Shown: positions 10,485 through 22,619 of the stretch, one piece after another
How positions within the stretch are numbered: position 1 is the first letter of the stretch
Layout of the letters: every line of letters starts with the position of its first letter
Source of the DNA: Alligator mississippiensis
Lineage: Eukaryota > Chordata > Crocodylia > Alligatoridae
Direction: 5' to 3'
NCBI RefSeq assembly: GCF_030867095.1
Contig: NC_081826.1
Span: 43,192,001 to 43,256,000 of the forward strand
Length of the DNA: 64,000 nucleotides
Notes under the pieces: generated by a model
What the model saw: only the letters and a program-made list of their open reading frames with translations
What the model was told of the DNA's origin: nothing
The model's database searches: none
Made by a program: the position numbers and the translations under genes

Positions 10485-11196
10485 CATGCCTAGGAAATGA
10501 CCTGCTTGGTGGAACGGAAGCGGAAAGGGATCTTGGAGTCCTAGTGGACTCCAAGATGAACATGAGTCGGCAGTGTGACGAAGCCATCAGAAAAGCCAAT
10601 GGCAATTTATCGTGCATCAGCAGATGCATGACGAATAGATCCAAGGTGATACTTCCCCTCTATCGGGTGCTGATCAGACCGCAGTTGGAGTACTGCGTGC
10701 AATTCTGGGCACCACACTTCAGGAGAGATGTGGATAACCTGGAGAGGGTCCAGAGAAGGGCCACTCATATGGTTAAGGGCTTGCAGGCCAAGCCCTACGA
10801 GGAGAGACTAGAGAACCTGAACCTTTTTAGCCTCTGCAAGAGAAGGTTGAGAGGCGACCTTGTGGCTGCCTATAAGTTCATCATGGGGGCACAGAAAGGA
10901 ATTGGTGAGGTTTTATTCACCAAGGCGTCCCTGGGGGTTACAAGAAATAATGGCCACAAGCTAGCAGAGAACAGATTTAGACTGGACATTAGGAAGAACT
11001 TCTTCACAGTTCGAGTGGCCAAGGTCTGGAACGGGCTCCCAAGGGAGGTGGTGCTCTCCCCTACCCTGGGGGTCTTCAAGAGAAGGTTAGATAAGCATCT
11101 AGCTGGGGTCATCTGAACCCAGCACTCTTTCCTGCCTATGCAGGACTTGATGATCTATTGAGGTCCCTTCCGACCCTAACATCTATGAATCTATTC
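10485..11196 (+). mobile_element. CR1 LINE, C-terminal end of reverse transcriptase ORF and 3' tail
   Basis: The open frame reads through the CR1 ORF2 C-terminus: ERDLGVLVDSKMNMSRQC, YRVLIRPQLEYCVQFWAP, VQRRATHMVKGL, RLDIRKNFFTVRVAKVWN. It stops at 11114-11116 and is followed by a short 3' UTR with GAGGTCCCTTCCGACCC and the tail CTATGAATCTATT. The reading frame is unbroken from the left edge, so this is one of the better-preserved CR1 ends in the window. It is 5'-truncated, as most CR1 copies are. Confidence 0.9.
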
Positions 11197-14100
11197 CTTG
11201 GAGATATCAGAACAGCAGAGACTCCCTATGCCTGAAGAAGGATGCTTGTTCCCAAAAGCTTGCTAAGAACTTTTTTCCAACTGCTCAGGTGGTGTAATAC
11301 AAGTTATCACATCTGCCCAAAGAAGCTTGCCTTCAACAAAAGGAAGTTTATTCACACAGCCTGTAATTTAGGTGTGGAACTTGTTGAGGAAGCTGCTCCA
11401 GATGTTGAGGAAGCTGACAGTTAAGCCAGATTCAAACCGATCAGATGAATTCTTGGAGGAAAGCGGCATAAGTAGCTATTAAGCCTGGGAGTTAGGAGTA
11501 TGACCTTTAAATCAGAACTTCCTACACCTTAAATGCAGGAAGCTGCAAATGAGAGGAACAGTAGGGAAAAACACCCCTAGTCATACCCAGTTCCCTCACC
11601 CTTTCAACATCTGTTCTCTGCCACAGGACTGAGCTACATGGACCTGTGGTCTGAAATGGCAAATGGCAATTCTTATGTTCTTATGTAATCAAATATTGAC
11701 TAGAGTATTGACTACTATATGGATTTATAATACAGTAAGCAAATGATGTTAAATAAAATACTTACATAACTCTTGCTGCAGGAAGTAGCCAGTGTTGTCT
11801 GTGGTCTTTTGGAAAGCAAGTAATATTTGGGGAAAAATTAGTATAATTCTTTAATTTTTAAACTTATATTACTTCATTGTTCTGTAAGAGAGAGAATCGA
11901 AATCCATAGCAAGCCAGCTTTAGTTTAGCTAATTAGTATTTTAATATCTTAGTCAAAACAATTACCAGTACTGTAAGAGGATATTTAGGTCCCTGGCACA
12001 TGTTCAGGCGCTATGAGATGTAATCATGCCTCCTGTCATGCCACACATGCACGGCAGCAAGCACAAATGTAGAATCAGGAATCAATTCCCAGTTGTGCCC
12101 TTTCTACTTGCCAGCAAAGGGAAGCCCAGGATCATGATTCTGGGCTTCCTCTGCATCAGCGAGTCTACAGTGGCCCACAACCCAGCACTGTCCTGGAGCC
12201 AGGCTGGATAATCAGCTATTTAATGTAAAGAACCACACAAATCAGCCATAAAAAATGTTCTTTATGTGCAACATTTTTAGGCTGAATTGCCATTTTATGG
12301 TGCCTTAAATTGGGTGCACGTATAGCACCCTGGCCATTTATGTCATGATTAACACAGTAAATGTAATGTGTAGATCGGTCTCTAAAGTCCCCTCTACAAA
12401 TTTCATTGGGAATTTTGCCTTATGGATCCAACCCCGACCTGACGTCCTTGAGAACCATACATCTTTAAAATACACTGGCCCAAACACCTCTAGTATTTAA
12501 AATTTAATCCCCCAAGGTACTTTGTATTTCTCCCAGAGGAACAGACAAAAGTTTGATAGTTTTCACTTTTTGCTTTAGGAAAAAGTGCTTTCCATGGAGC
12601 TAACCTTAATGTGTCCTTGACTTTATATGAAAATCTCTAACCTAAAGAAAAGTCTGGTGAACTGGAGCAGTATTATTGAGTACAGGAGCTACGTTCAGTG
12701 GGGTCTTTTTAGATCACAATGTGCACCCATATCACTGTTCTTTACTGGATGGAATGAGCATGTGGCTGAAGCCTACAGAATCTAAATATAGGTGCTGAGC
12801 AGGGAAAAGTCCAAATGTAGGGGCTGTATACCTCCAATGATAACAGATGGAAAAAAAAATCAATGGTAGTTATCACCGTTTAAAATAGTGAACAGCTTCA
12901 TCTTGCTTCCTGAGAAGGAAGCAAGACTGGGATACTGCTGTTGGGCTTGGGAAAGCAAATACTGCTGGCGCAATCACGTTTGAAACATGAATCATTGCAC
13001 TGATTAAATGTCATCATCCATAGAGTTTTAAACTGAAGGTGCAATGCCAATTACCTCCTACTATTAAAAGATTACTAAATTTCTCATCATTGTAACGCTG
13101 TCATGGCAGGGTTTTTCAAAGTTGATAGCGACTAGCCACAAAAAAAACCTCTTGTCAGACACTGGATGTAAATAGTAAGTTAGTTACACATTTTTGACAA
13201 ACCACTGACAAACAGCTGGCCACACTGTGTTAATTCTTTCCAGTAACACATCCTCCCTCTTGATTTTCAAATGTTTGTTAGTTTAACTAACAATATTAAG
13301 TTAGGCAGCTGTTTGCTGCCAGCTTTGTTATCACTGTACCAATGTCTAGAGTAGACATCAAACTTTGCTCAGAAGAACAAGCAATTGTCAGATTATTCAA
13401 ACAAGTGGAAGTAGTAACCAATTCTTAAGATCTAATGAGGAATGAGATAGCAGCAAAATTTTAAAGATACAAAAAAGTGGAAGAACCATGAAATATTTCT
13501 AAATCTTTTTTACTTTGACTTCTAATAATATGAAGGAATGATGACACTATTTTTCTACACATTCTCAGGCCCTACTAAGGTATAAAAATTAAATAAAGCT
13601 AAAGAATTTAGCAAGGATTTAAATGTGAACTGCAGAAAACTAACAGCCAAGATTCTTGGGTTTTATCTCTTGCTGAGCTCTTTAGCAAGCCTCAGGCAAC
13701 TTATTTGTACTAGTACCATCAGTAAAATCAAAATACCAATTATATCCTATATCATAAGAGCACTGGAAGGCTCACAAACACAGCAAAAGAGAAACATTAA
13801 ACACAGATAATGTCTATATCTACAATGACAGTTCAGAACACAATACAAATTTATTTAAAATAAACTGGAATTTCACTGGCAGTTACAAACTTAAAAAAAA
13901 ATCCAAACCCAAAGCCAGATTCACAACCAAGGAGACAGCATACACTTCAAAATCACATTAATTTTCTGAACAAAAGTACTTACCTTTTCTACAGACTTTT
14001 GAATTTGAGGTTAAAGACTCTGGAACAAAAGGACACTCCAAAATCATCCCACTGAATAGCCCAGCGTCTTGAGACCAATGGTACAATCAGGACTGCTGGA

Positions 14101-14279
14101 CAGGCCAGCTGTATAGTTCAGTGGCATTCCCTAGGTTTAATGATCCTTTTTAAAATATGCCTTTAGATTCAGACAGAAAAACGTATTTTTTTTCTAACTA
14201 GTATAGTAATACTAAAGTTTTTGCCATCTTGCTATCTAAGTTACTTGCAGTCATGTAGTAAATGAAGTATGCTTCAGAT
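11197..14279. other. A+T-rich non-coding stretch
   Basis: No exon or recognised repeat, apart from a short TTCCCAAAAGCTTGC phrase near 11250 that recurs in the repeats at 23.5 and 56.7 kb. Confidence 0.35.
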
Positions 14280-15021
14280 CAGTGGTTCTCAAGCATTTTA
14301 GAGTCAAGGCACTCCTGAGAAAATACCAGCTCTTAGTTTTCACTCATTTTTTGACTATGGAAAAATACGCAATTCATCAGTTGCAAAGAACACAGAAGAA
14401 CACAACAGGTCAGAATGTGTTTAACATTATGGATTCCTAGTTGAAATCTCTGGGTTTATGTTGTGAATCATATTTGCATGCTAAGGCCATGTCCAGACAA
14501 GCACAGCTGCGCAGTATGCACATTCAGCTTTTCTCCATGCTGCAAGGGAGCAGTACGGGGGTCTTTTTTGGGCCCCCTGGATATCCAGGGGTCAAAAACA
14601 AACAACAAACAAATGCACCCAAAAAACCCAACAGAACAGCACATGTGGGGGCAGCACGCACCACTCAAAAGCAAAGCCTGGCTGCTCTGACTGCCAGCTA
14701 GGCTCTGAGCTGCAGGATTGTCATTGCTGCAGCCCCAGGAGGCCCCCAGGCAAGACTGCTGAGGCCAGCCTAGTGCTGGCTCCAGCCTCTCCTACCCAAC
14801 CTGGGGTAACCTGCCACATGCCAGAGGGTGCGTGGCACAGACGTTCTCCAGGGATGTAGTGGCAGCACAAGGTGCGCCACTGCTAGTTATCCTGGGGAAC
14901 CAAATGTCCATTCTTGTGTGGACGCAGCCCAACAGTACTAACACTTTGTGGCACCCTGCAGCACCCTTGAAAGGATCTCAAGGCATCTCAGGGTGCTAAG
15001 CACCCTGCTTGAGAATCACTG
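14280..15021. mobile_element. hAT-type MITE with imperfect 8-bp target duplication
   Basis: The ends are inverted: CAGTGGTTCTCAA (14280-14292) and TTGAGAATCACTG (15009-15021). The flanking 8-mers CTTCAGAT and GTTTAGAT agree at 6 of 8 positions, which fits an old hAT target duplication. Another MITE is nested inside. Confidence 0.75.
14485..14930. mobile_element. MITE nested in the hAT element
   Basis: Its ends GGCCATGTCCAGACAAG and CTTGTGTGGACGCAGCCC are inverted copies of each other, allowing for mismatches. The interior has the palindrome CCCTGGATATCCAGGGG (about 14575-14591) and ends in GGGGAACCAAATGTCCA. The right ~330 bp match 33900-34232, so this is a family. Confidence 0.6.
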
Positions 15022-16016
15022 GTTTAGATTATAAGGCAGTGAAAGAACTAGGAAATTAGGATGAAAAGACAAAATTCTGGAAACGAGGATGCAGTAATGG
15101 CTTTTATAAAAAAAAGTTGGTGACTTTGATTGACACAAATTTGTCTCAGTTATCATAGACTGATGCACCAGAATGCAACATTATACTTTAAATCAGAGTT
15201 AAGAACAGAGTACAGAAGGGCTTCAGCCTTAGATAAAGGTGTGTGCAAGTATGCAAAGATACTTCCTCCATTAGGCTCAAATTTCAGCCCAGCTAAACAA
15301 GCACAGAATGTGCCAGCAGTAGCCAGGCTAGCAGCATAGCTGCTACTTTTCACCTTCCCTTCCCCCTCTCTCTCCTCTATTATGGTAAGGCTATTAACCT
15401 TTTCTGACCATTTAATGTGAAAGCATTTCTAGAAATCCAGATTAAATTTAACTGATTCATATAAAAGTTTCATATAAAAATATAGTAAAATCCTACAAAT
15501 CACAATCTGATTTCAGATGCCTTCATTGTACTAGTAGTGCCCTATAAACACAATAGCAGGAATCAAATATAGAATCTTTATCTGTAAAAATTATAAAACA
15601 AGTAGATTAGCTGAAGCAAAATGTTTTGGTTCAGTACTTCAATTAATGCAGTAATTCAGGTTCCTTCATTCTTGAATTTCTTTTTCTTTAGCAATTTGAT
15701 ATGAAGCATCTTTTACTTTGCTGATAAACTATATTAATTATCAATTTCTCATCATAGCTAGTCACAGGCACTGTGATTTATGCATCCACTACTGATAGGC
15801 TGGATACTGCCCAAATTCTGTAAAGGAGTACTATTCTTCCTCAAGAAAGACAAATGTTTGAAGTACTGTATACAGTCTTTTAACTCACTTGAAAAATATT
15901 GTGCTAGCAAAGAACACAATGAAAATACAAAAACAATTTATTACTGTATCATCAGAACAAGCAGGTTATGTTACCATAAGCTAAGAAAGTTTCTTCCCGA
16001 TTTGAGGTCTCGAAAG
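15022..16016. other. A+T-rich non-coding stretch
   Basis: No exon or repeat recognised. Confidence 0.3.
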
Positions 16017-16242
16017 CAGAGGTAAAAGTTTGTCTCAGGTCATCTATGTTCATTGGCTTTAACTTTTTGTTTTTGCACCTATGAAAATTCTACCAGAGGA
16101 GAAGAAACTACTAAATACATATATTGAGAGAAATCAGTCATAGAAGACAGTCAAAATGAACAGTAGTGAATAGAGCAAATAGTTGCTTTTAGATTTCCTG
16201 TTAAATACCTGCGCATGAGGAGGTATGTTCATTATGCCTTAT
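16017..16242. repeat. left copy of ~225-bp direct repeat flanking the Gypsy element
   Basis: It runs from CAGAGGTAAAAGTTTG to CATTATGCCTTAT. A copy about 94% identical by my count lies at 22620-22843, right after the other end of the element. It shows no repeat-family hallmark and looks like duplicated host sequence. Confidence 0.85.
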
Positions 16243-16258
16243 CTGAAGGAGCCCATCC

Positions 16259-16610
16259 CTGCCCCCTCCTCCTGGGCAGTCCTTAACTTATATAGCCCTT
16301 ATGACCAAATTTACCTGGTCCAATGGAGGCCAGCGCCTGTTGGCTGTCAGTCAACCAATTTGAAATGCATCACTAGTTGCTGGGCAGACTGGCAGTTCCT
16401 AGCTCCCCAGGTAGCCTAAGCCCCTTACCCAGGTATGTGATACTAGTCACGTAGGCAGAGGGAGCAGGTTTCCCCCCTCCCTCAGGAATGTATCCAGCTC
16501 AGGTTACCTAAAGAAATAGGGTAAGGTGTGTACCCTCTGTAGGGCCCATCTTAACCATACTGTCACAGAGCAGAGTTTTTGGGGAGAAACAGAGGTGGCT
16601 TTCTGCCATA
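16259..16610 (-). repeat. 3' LTR, U3 part only
   Basis: Homologous to 22289-22626 (16261 aligns with 22291). It keeps the TATA box (16288-16295, minus) and then stops about 30 bp beyond it, near the predicted transcription start. The R and U5 parts are absent. The U3 start on the minus strand is TATGGCAG at 16610, probably a mutated TGTGGC, since the other LTR end is GCCACA. Confidence 0.75.
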
Positions 16611-16631
16611 CTTCCTCCCCGCCCTTAAAAG
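16611..16631 (-). promoter_or_regulatory. polypurine tract
   Basis: The minus strand reads AAGGGCGGGGAGGAAG directly before the U3 start, in the correct place for plus-strand priming. Confidence 0.7.
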
Positions 16632-16859
16632 CTTGGACACATGGCTTTACAGAGCTATGGGTATGACTGTGTTTCATTTGGGAGGGTCACCTTTCACACC
16701 TAAAGTGAGATTACACAACACATAAGACTGGTCATAACAATAATACACATAGAACATGAAAGCACACTGGGGAGCTCCCATGCCAGAGCTCTCTCAGGTG
16801 GGCCTGAGTCCATCTGACCCACTATCGAGAGTCCTTTCACAACAGGGCATCTGCTATCA

Positions 16860-17274
16860 CATTCTGGCTTCCCTTGATGTGTTCAACGGTGAAGCTGAAC
16901 TCTTGAAAGTGCCAGGCCCATCGTTGAAGCTCGGCATTGGTGTTCTGCATTGTCTGCAACCATTGCAGTGGGGCATGGTCCAATAGAATGGTGAACTGCT
17001 GCCTCTACAAATAGGGCCTCAGCTTGTTCAGTACCCAGACGATTGCCAAACACTCCTTCTCGATAGATGACAGGTTCCACTCCCAAGGGATTAAGTTCCG
17101 GCTTAAGTACACCACGGGGTGCCGTGTCTCTTGGTGCTCTTGTAAGAGTACAGCTCCTAGTCCTAAGTCAGAGGCATCAGTGGCTACATAGAAGGGTTTA
17201 TCATGGACTGGTGCCTTTAGAATCAGTTGTTTAATCAGGGCAGCTTTTAGGGTGTTGAATGGTTCCTGGCACCC
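16860..17274 (-). pseudogene. RNase H domain of the Gypsy element
   Basis: The frame continues from RT after a stop (17272-17274). Visible in translation are FYVATDASDLGLGAVL, with the first catalytic Asp, SSIEKECLAIVWVLN, with the catalytic Glu, and a later LLDHAPLQW. The domain degrades RNA of the RNA-DNA hybrid during reverse transcription. At least two in-frame stops are present. Confidence 0.8.
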
Positions 17275-17901
17275 CTACTCCCAGACCACTGAATCAGGAC
17301 TGCCCTTCTTGGTCAGCTCATGTAGGGGTGCTGCCATCGCTCCAACTCCAGGGACAAACTGCCTGTAACATCCAGCCAGGCCAAGGAAGGCTCTGACTTG
17401 CTTTTTGGTTTGTGGAGGAGGCCAGTCTCTAATGGCCTCAATCTTGTCCCGCAAGGGAGCAATATGACCTCCACCCACACGATGTCCCAAATATACTACT
17501 TCAGATAGTGTGAAAGCCAAAAAGTGCCAGTGGGCACTAAGACCAGCTTGCTTGATCTTGCCTAACACGATGGTCAGATGAATCAGATGCGATCCAAAGT
17601 CCTGACTGAAGATGGCAATGTCATCGACGTAAGCCATGGCAAACTGCTCACATCCTTGTAACAGGTTATTAATCGGTCTTTGAAAAGATGCGGGAGAGTT
17701 GCGCATACCGAAAGGTAAAACTGTAAACTCATATAGTCCCACAGGTGTGGTAAAGGCAGACTTGGCTATGGTGTCCGGATCCAGTGCCATTTGCCAGAAT
17801 CCTTTGGATAGATCGAGAGTAGAGAGAACCTTGGCTGGGCTCAGGCGATCAAGTAGTGTCCATCCTGGGCATAGGGTAAGAGTTAGGGGTGGAAATCGCA
17901 T
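17275..17901 (-). pseudogene. reverse transcriptase of the Gypsy element
   Basis: 209 open codons with LSTLDLSKGFWQMALD, the first catalytic Asp block, LPFGMRNSPASFQR, and AYVDDIAIFSQDF, the YVDD active site. VYLGHRVGGG and RAFLGLAGCYRQFVPG follow, a typical Ty3/Gypsy connection to RNase H. The upstream part of RT lies in the preceding frame (to 17937), with a shift between 17937 and 17901. Confidence 0.92.
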
Positions 17902-17936
17902 TCAGCTTCCGGTAGTCCACACAGAACTGGATGGAC

Positions 17937-19520
17937 CTATCCTGCTTCTGGACGAGTACCACCTGGCTGGCCAAGAGACTCATTGAAGGCCGGATTACCC
18001 CTAAACCTTTCATCTCTGTGATCTCTCATTATTTTTTGCCTCACTTTCTCATTAACTGGGTAAGGTCTGGATTGGATAAGGTGATGGCTGCCTGTGTCTA
18101 TAGAATGTACTGCCAGGTTTGTTTTACCTGGTTTGTTGGAGAACACTGTCTCGAAGTCTTTGAGTGCTGTGAGCAGCTTGTCCTTCTCCTGGGAGGGCAG
18201 AGGATCTGGCAGGTGGAGTTCTTCTATTCCTGCCTCTCCATCCCAGTCACCATACATGACTGGCTCCTCTGGATCCTCAGGTGATCCTTCTACTGAGGAA
18301 ATCCAGAATACCGCATCACTTCTGTTAACGTATTGTTTAAGCATGTTCACATGAACTATCTTAGGCTTTTTCCCACTCCTGGCCATTACGTAGGTCACAT
18401 CGTCCAGCTTGTCCAGGATGACATGAGGACCTTCCCAAGCTGCTTGCAGCTTGTCTCTCTTCAGTGGCAGGAAAACCATGACCTTATCACCTCGTTCAAA
18501 GGTACGTAAGCAAGCCTTTTCATCATACCAGGCACTTTGCTTCTCCTGGGCCTGGGCCAGGGAGTCTCGCGCCAACTTCATCATGCCAGTTAGCTTCTGA
18601 CGAAAGCTGAGCACGTATTCTACCACGGAGGTCTTAGTGGAAGAGATTTTCCCTTCCCACTCTTCTCTCACCAAATCGAGAGGACCCCTAACTCGCCTCC
18701 CGAACATCAACTCAAAGGGTGAGAACCCAGTGGACTCCTGGGGCACCTCCCAGTAGGCAAAGAGCAAATGTGAAAGTTTCTCCCCCCAGGCATTGGGGTT
18801 AGAGTCCATGTAGGCCTTCAGCATACCTTTCAAGGTCCCACTGAACCTTTCTACAAGCCCATCTGTCTGAGGGTGGTAGGCTGTGGTCTCGACGTGTTTC
18901 ACCCCACAGCACTCCCACAGGCACTTCATCACCTCTGCCAGAAAGTTCCCACCCCTGTCAGCCAGGATCTTGGAGGGAAAACCCAGCTGAAAGAAGATCT
19001 TGGTTAGGGCGTCAGCAACTACAGGTGCCTTGGTGGAGGTCAAAGCAATTGCCTCCGGGTACTGAGTTGCGAAATCCACTAGAGTCAGGATGTATTTCTT
19101 CCCTCTATGAGTTTTATGCCTCAGAGGGCCCACAATGTCTATCCCCACTCTTTGGAAAGGTTGACCAATGATAGGGAGGGGCTGTAGGGAAGCCTCTCTC
19201 TTGTCCCCACTTTTGCCCATCCGCCGGCATGTCTTGCAAGATCTGCAGTAGTCTGTCGCATTCTGGGCAATTCTGGGCCAATAAAAGTTTGCCTGCAGCC
19301 GCTGGTGTGTCCATTCCCTGCCCATGTGACCAGCATACAGTAAATCGTGAGCCATGGAAAGTAATTGTTGTCTGAACTTATGAGGTACTATGAGCTGGCG
19401 ATGGGGTTCCCAGGTCTCGGCCTGGTTCTTTGGTACCAACAACCAATAGAGAAGTCCCTTATCCCAGACCACCTGTTCCCTCTTATCTGGGGTGAACTCT
19501 GGCTCTTGCTCCTGAGCCAC
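17937..19520 (-). pseudogene. integrase plus start of RT region, one continuous frame
   Basis: 527 residues. Zinc-binding HHCC: H58, H65, C95, C98 in a stretch with ANFYWPRI. Catalytic core DDE: D128 (VGIDIVGPL), D188 (LADRGGNF), E224 (TDGLVERFSGTLK). The last two are 35 residues apart, as in active integrases. Then come a C-terminal part with KVMVFLPLKRDKLQAAWEGP and the linker ending in HVNMLKQYV. Without a stop the frame runs into TVFSNKPGKTNLAVHSIDTG and RPYPVNEKVRQKI, which normally sit just before the RT fingers. This shows directly that integrase precedes RT. Confidence 0.93.
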
Positions 19521-19639
19521 CCACCTGCCAGAGTTCCTCCAAGCTGGAGTTCTCTAGAACCTCCTGCTTGAACTCCTCTTGCCCGGCTAAGCAATCAGCA
19601 GACAGTTCTGGTGCTCCTGTGAGGAGTGCACCCGCACCC

Positions 19640-20563
19640 TCAGGGATGTCCTTTAGCTTCTCCCCAAAAGTCTGTTTCCTCTGCCACTGACTGACCAGAC
19701 TCCTCCCTGGGACTGTCACTTAACCCAACCTCGAGGTCACTGGTTTCCTCAATGGCCAGGGGCTGGTTGCAGTCAGAGAGAGTCTGAGTCTTTCCTTCCT
19801 CCCCCTCTGCCTCAACAGTCAATTGGGTGACCAGGCCCTGGGAAGTTTCCACTCCTCCCGCCTTAGCCTTTTTGCTCTGTTGACAAGTCACCACTTTAAC
19901 ACGGTAGAGCTCTAGCTCTAGGAGGTGGCCCTCCTCCCTGTACAGGTATTCTAGCTCCATAATATCACATCCCACCAGGATGGGAACAAGAGCCCCTTCC
20001 AGCACACCCAGTTCTATGCATATCCCGCAGCCTCTCCACTCGATGGGGGGACGGGTTACCAGTACCTCGAATGGCTAGGACCCCATCCCTTGAATGGTAA
20101 GGGTCCTGCCCGGGACTACATCCGCAGGTGAAACAAGGTTGGCACTGATTAATGACACACTAGACCCTGTGTCCAGTTCCCTGACAAGGGTTCTTGCGTT
20201 TACCATTATCATAGTCCGGTGGAAGGCCATCACCTCCTCTGGGTTTGTGATCCTGTAGCAACAGGCACGCCCCTCAGAGTGGCTCAGGTCTTCCCCCTCA
20301 CTGCTTACAGCTGTTGCATGTCTGACTGGCTTGGGTTTGTTGCTTAGCTTTGGGCAGTTGGGCCTGATGCTTTGGGCAGTTGGCCCTGCAGTTATAGCAC
20401 CCCCTCTTTTCCGAATTGGGTGTTTTGTCCGAATCTGGGGCCGCTTTGTGCTCAGCAGAAGGTGGCTCTCTTTTCCCTTTTGGGCCTGGCCTCCCCTTCC
20501 CCCCTCTTTGGAACCCCTTCTGTTCCTTCCCAAAGTAGGGAGGGTTCTTGTCTCACCCCTCAC
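19640..20563 (-). pseudogene. nucleocapsid remnant and protease of the Gypsy element
   Basis: Two frames. The first (20563-20075) carries a basic region and the aspartic-protease active site RELDTGSSVSLI. In another frame around 20370-20410 a CxxC...H zinc-knuckle-like CYNCRANCPKH is visible, so a frameshift splits the knuckle. The second frame (20005-19640) has the end of protease (VPILVGCDI) and an acidic spacer. The acidic region then links to integrase. Confidence 0.75.
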
Positions 20564-21002
20564 AATTTAGCAACAGTTGGTCTGCAATTTCAGCAGCCTC
20601 TTGGATGGTTTTGGGGGCTTTGACTAGGGTTTTAATCTCCCTTGGACAGTGGTGATAAAACTGGTCTAGCACTATGAGGTTTAGCGCCTTCTCTCTATTG
20701 TAAGCCTTGGCTCCGTCTACCCATTTAAGGAGTGAGTCCCACACCTGGGCCACAAAATCGACCATCATCTTCCCAGGTTGTGGGATGGTATTCTGGAATT
20801 TTTTCCGGAAATAATCCGGTCCTAACTTAAACTTTGAACACGCAGCATTTTTAAAGGCATCATAGTTATCTGCTGATTCCGAGGACAGGCTGTTCAGGAC
20901 CACAGACATGTCGCCCTCAACCAGAGCAGCCATGTGTTTCATGAACTCTTCCTTTGGCAACTTCCATCGGCGCACTTGGTTTTCCAAGATGTTTAGGAAC
21001 AC
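20553..21002 (-). pseudogene. gag capsid of the Gypsy element, SCAN-like
   Basis: 149 residues. The pattern ALVEGDM...LNSL...ADNYDAFKNA, then YFRKKFQNTIPQPGKMMVDF, SLLKWVDG and LNLIVLDQFYHHCPREIKTLV is that of the SCAN fold. SCAN domains of vertebrate zinc-finger proteins are thought to derive from the capsid of a Gmr1-like Gypsy element, and this sequence fits that view. It is followed in the element by the nucleocapsid/protease region. Confidence 0.85.
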
Positions 21003-21124
21003 TTCTGAATCATCCTCATCTTTGTAGTGAGAGAAGATAGCAGGTGTTCAGTCTGGGGGATGCATCTAGTGTGGGCTGGGCGTCCGCAGTTTCAGCATTT
21101 GTCTTCATCCAGAGTACTGTGAAC

Positions 21125-21454
21125 TCACGCTCGCTTTGGAGCTGGGCCTCTAGCTTTGTGGTTGCACTGGGCTTCTCTGACCTCCAGCTCCTCACGCTGG
21201 TGCTGGGCCTCGAGCTCCATCCTTTTCAACTCTAGCTCATGCATGAACTTGCGGTCTCGCTCAGCTTCTAGCTGCAGCTGGAATTTCTGGAAGTCCCGCT
21301 CAGAGGGTGGCCCCTCAGTGCCCGCCATGGGTTCTGTATGGACGGCTGGAGGGGATCTTGCAGCCTGGTCATTATCATACAGGATCTCTTCTCTCTTTTG
21401 CTCCTTCCTCACTGGAAGGCCTCTCTCCTTTATCAGCTCTGTTAAGTTGGCCAC
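21125..21454 (-). pseudogene. gag N-terminal region with coiled coil
   Basis: 110 codons. The start (ANLTELIKERGLPV, preceded in frame by related residues) is like a SAP-type motif. The rest is an E/R/K-rich coiled coil (FMHELELKRMELEAQHQREE). It is separated from the capsid frame by ~120 bp with a frame change. Confidence 0.6.
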
Positions 21455-21598
21455 TGTCAGGTGGTCATACTCGTTAGCCAGCCTAGCTATCTACACTGTC
21501 CAGTTGACCCGATGCCGAATTAGAAATTGTTTGCTCAAGGGTTTTCAGTGACCCTACTCCCTTCCCCAGATTATGCCTTCAGTACAGCAGGCTGTCAG

Positions 21599-21616
21599 AT
21601 CCCATCACTACCACCA
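21599..21616 (-). promoter_or_regulatory. primer-binding site, tRNA-Leu-like
   Basis: The minus strand reads TGGTGGTAGTGATGGGAT two bases after the LTR end GCCACA. It matches the complement of tRNA-Leu 3' ends (TGGTGGCAGCGGTGGGAT as I recall it) at 15 of 18 positions. The three differences are transitions. Confidence 0.6.
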
Positions 21617-21993
21617 CGTGTGGCGGGCCAGTAAGAGGCTCTCCTGCATTGAGCCATCCACCTCGCTGCGCCCGACCACATTCCAGGCTCTGAATGCCTC
21701 CCTAGGGGCGCCTCAAATCTGATCGACCCCCTTCCTGGAGCACACCCGCTAGCCTGGGGTAACACTGCCCCCTCCTCCTGGGCAGGGACGGGCTTGATTC
21801 TGGCTCTGTATACCCTGGGAAACACAGGCCTAGTAGCCCTTGAGGGTACTTGATTCACTTAAAGAACTTGGGATGCTTCTCTCAGTCAGAAGCACAAGTA
21901 GTGGTCTCCCTTAGTCAGCTGAACCAAGGGGATCCCAAGGCATAATCTAGACCCACTCCCAATAAGTCTCCCATGCTAGGTACAAAGGAGAAC

Positions 21994-21999
21994 TTTATT
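21994..21999 (-). terminator. polyadenylation signal AATAAA in Gypsy LTR
   Basis: AATAAA on the minus strand ~320 bp downstream of the TATA box and upstream of the primer site, as expected for the R/U5 border. Confidence 0.5.
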
Positions 22000-22317
22000 G
22001 GTTACAAGGGGTAGGGTTGGAATAGGGTACAGGTTAGAGCAATATCAGACAAATCCCATAAAGCAAACTGAGTGGCTGGGGTAGCCTTTGATCACGCATC
22101 TGAGTTACTGCAAGCTATATATCAAGCTAGATCTCAGGTAGCTTACTCACAGGTATCATCCAGAGGCAGGTGGAGATTCTCTCTGGAGGCAGGCAGTTCC
22201 TTGATCATGAGTTTTGAGAGAGAGAGAGGGAGAGACAGCAAGTTTCAGATGGTCCAGCTCTTCTCTCTCTAAGTCTTCCTCATGGCTGCTGCCCCTTCCT
22301 CCTGGGCAGTCCTTAAC

Positions 22318-22325
22318 TTATATAG
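22318..22325 (-). promoter_or_regulatory. TATA box of Gypsy 5' LTR
   Basis: CTATATAA on the minus strand, conserved in the partial 3' LTR at 16288-16295. Confidence 0.6.
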
Positions 22326-22619
22326 TCCCTGTGACCTCATTTACCTGGTCCAATGGAGGCCAGCACCTGTTGGCTGTCAGCCAACCAATTTGAAACGTAT
22401 CATTAGTTGCTGGGTGGACTGGCAGTTCCTAGCTCCCCAGGTAGCCCAAGCCCCTCACCCAGGTATGTGATGCCAGTCACGTAGGCAGAGGGAGCAGGTT
22501 TCCCCCCTCCCTCAGGAATGTATCCAGCTCAGGTTACCTAAAGAAATAGGGTAAGGTGTGTACCCTCTGCAGGGCCCATCTTAACCATACTGTCACAGAG
22601 CAGAGTTTTTGGGGAGAAA

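Noticed and set aside
16860-21454. Possibility of a domesticated host gene with integrase/RT
   Set aside because: LTRs, primer site and polypurine tract are present, and gag, protease, RT and RNase H are broken by stops and frameshifts.
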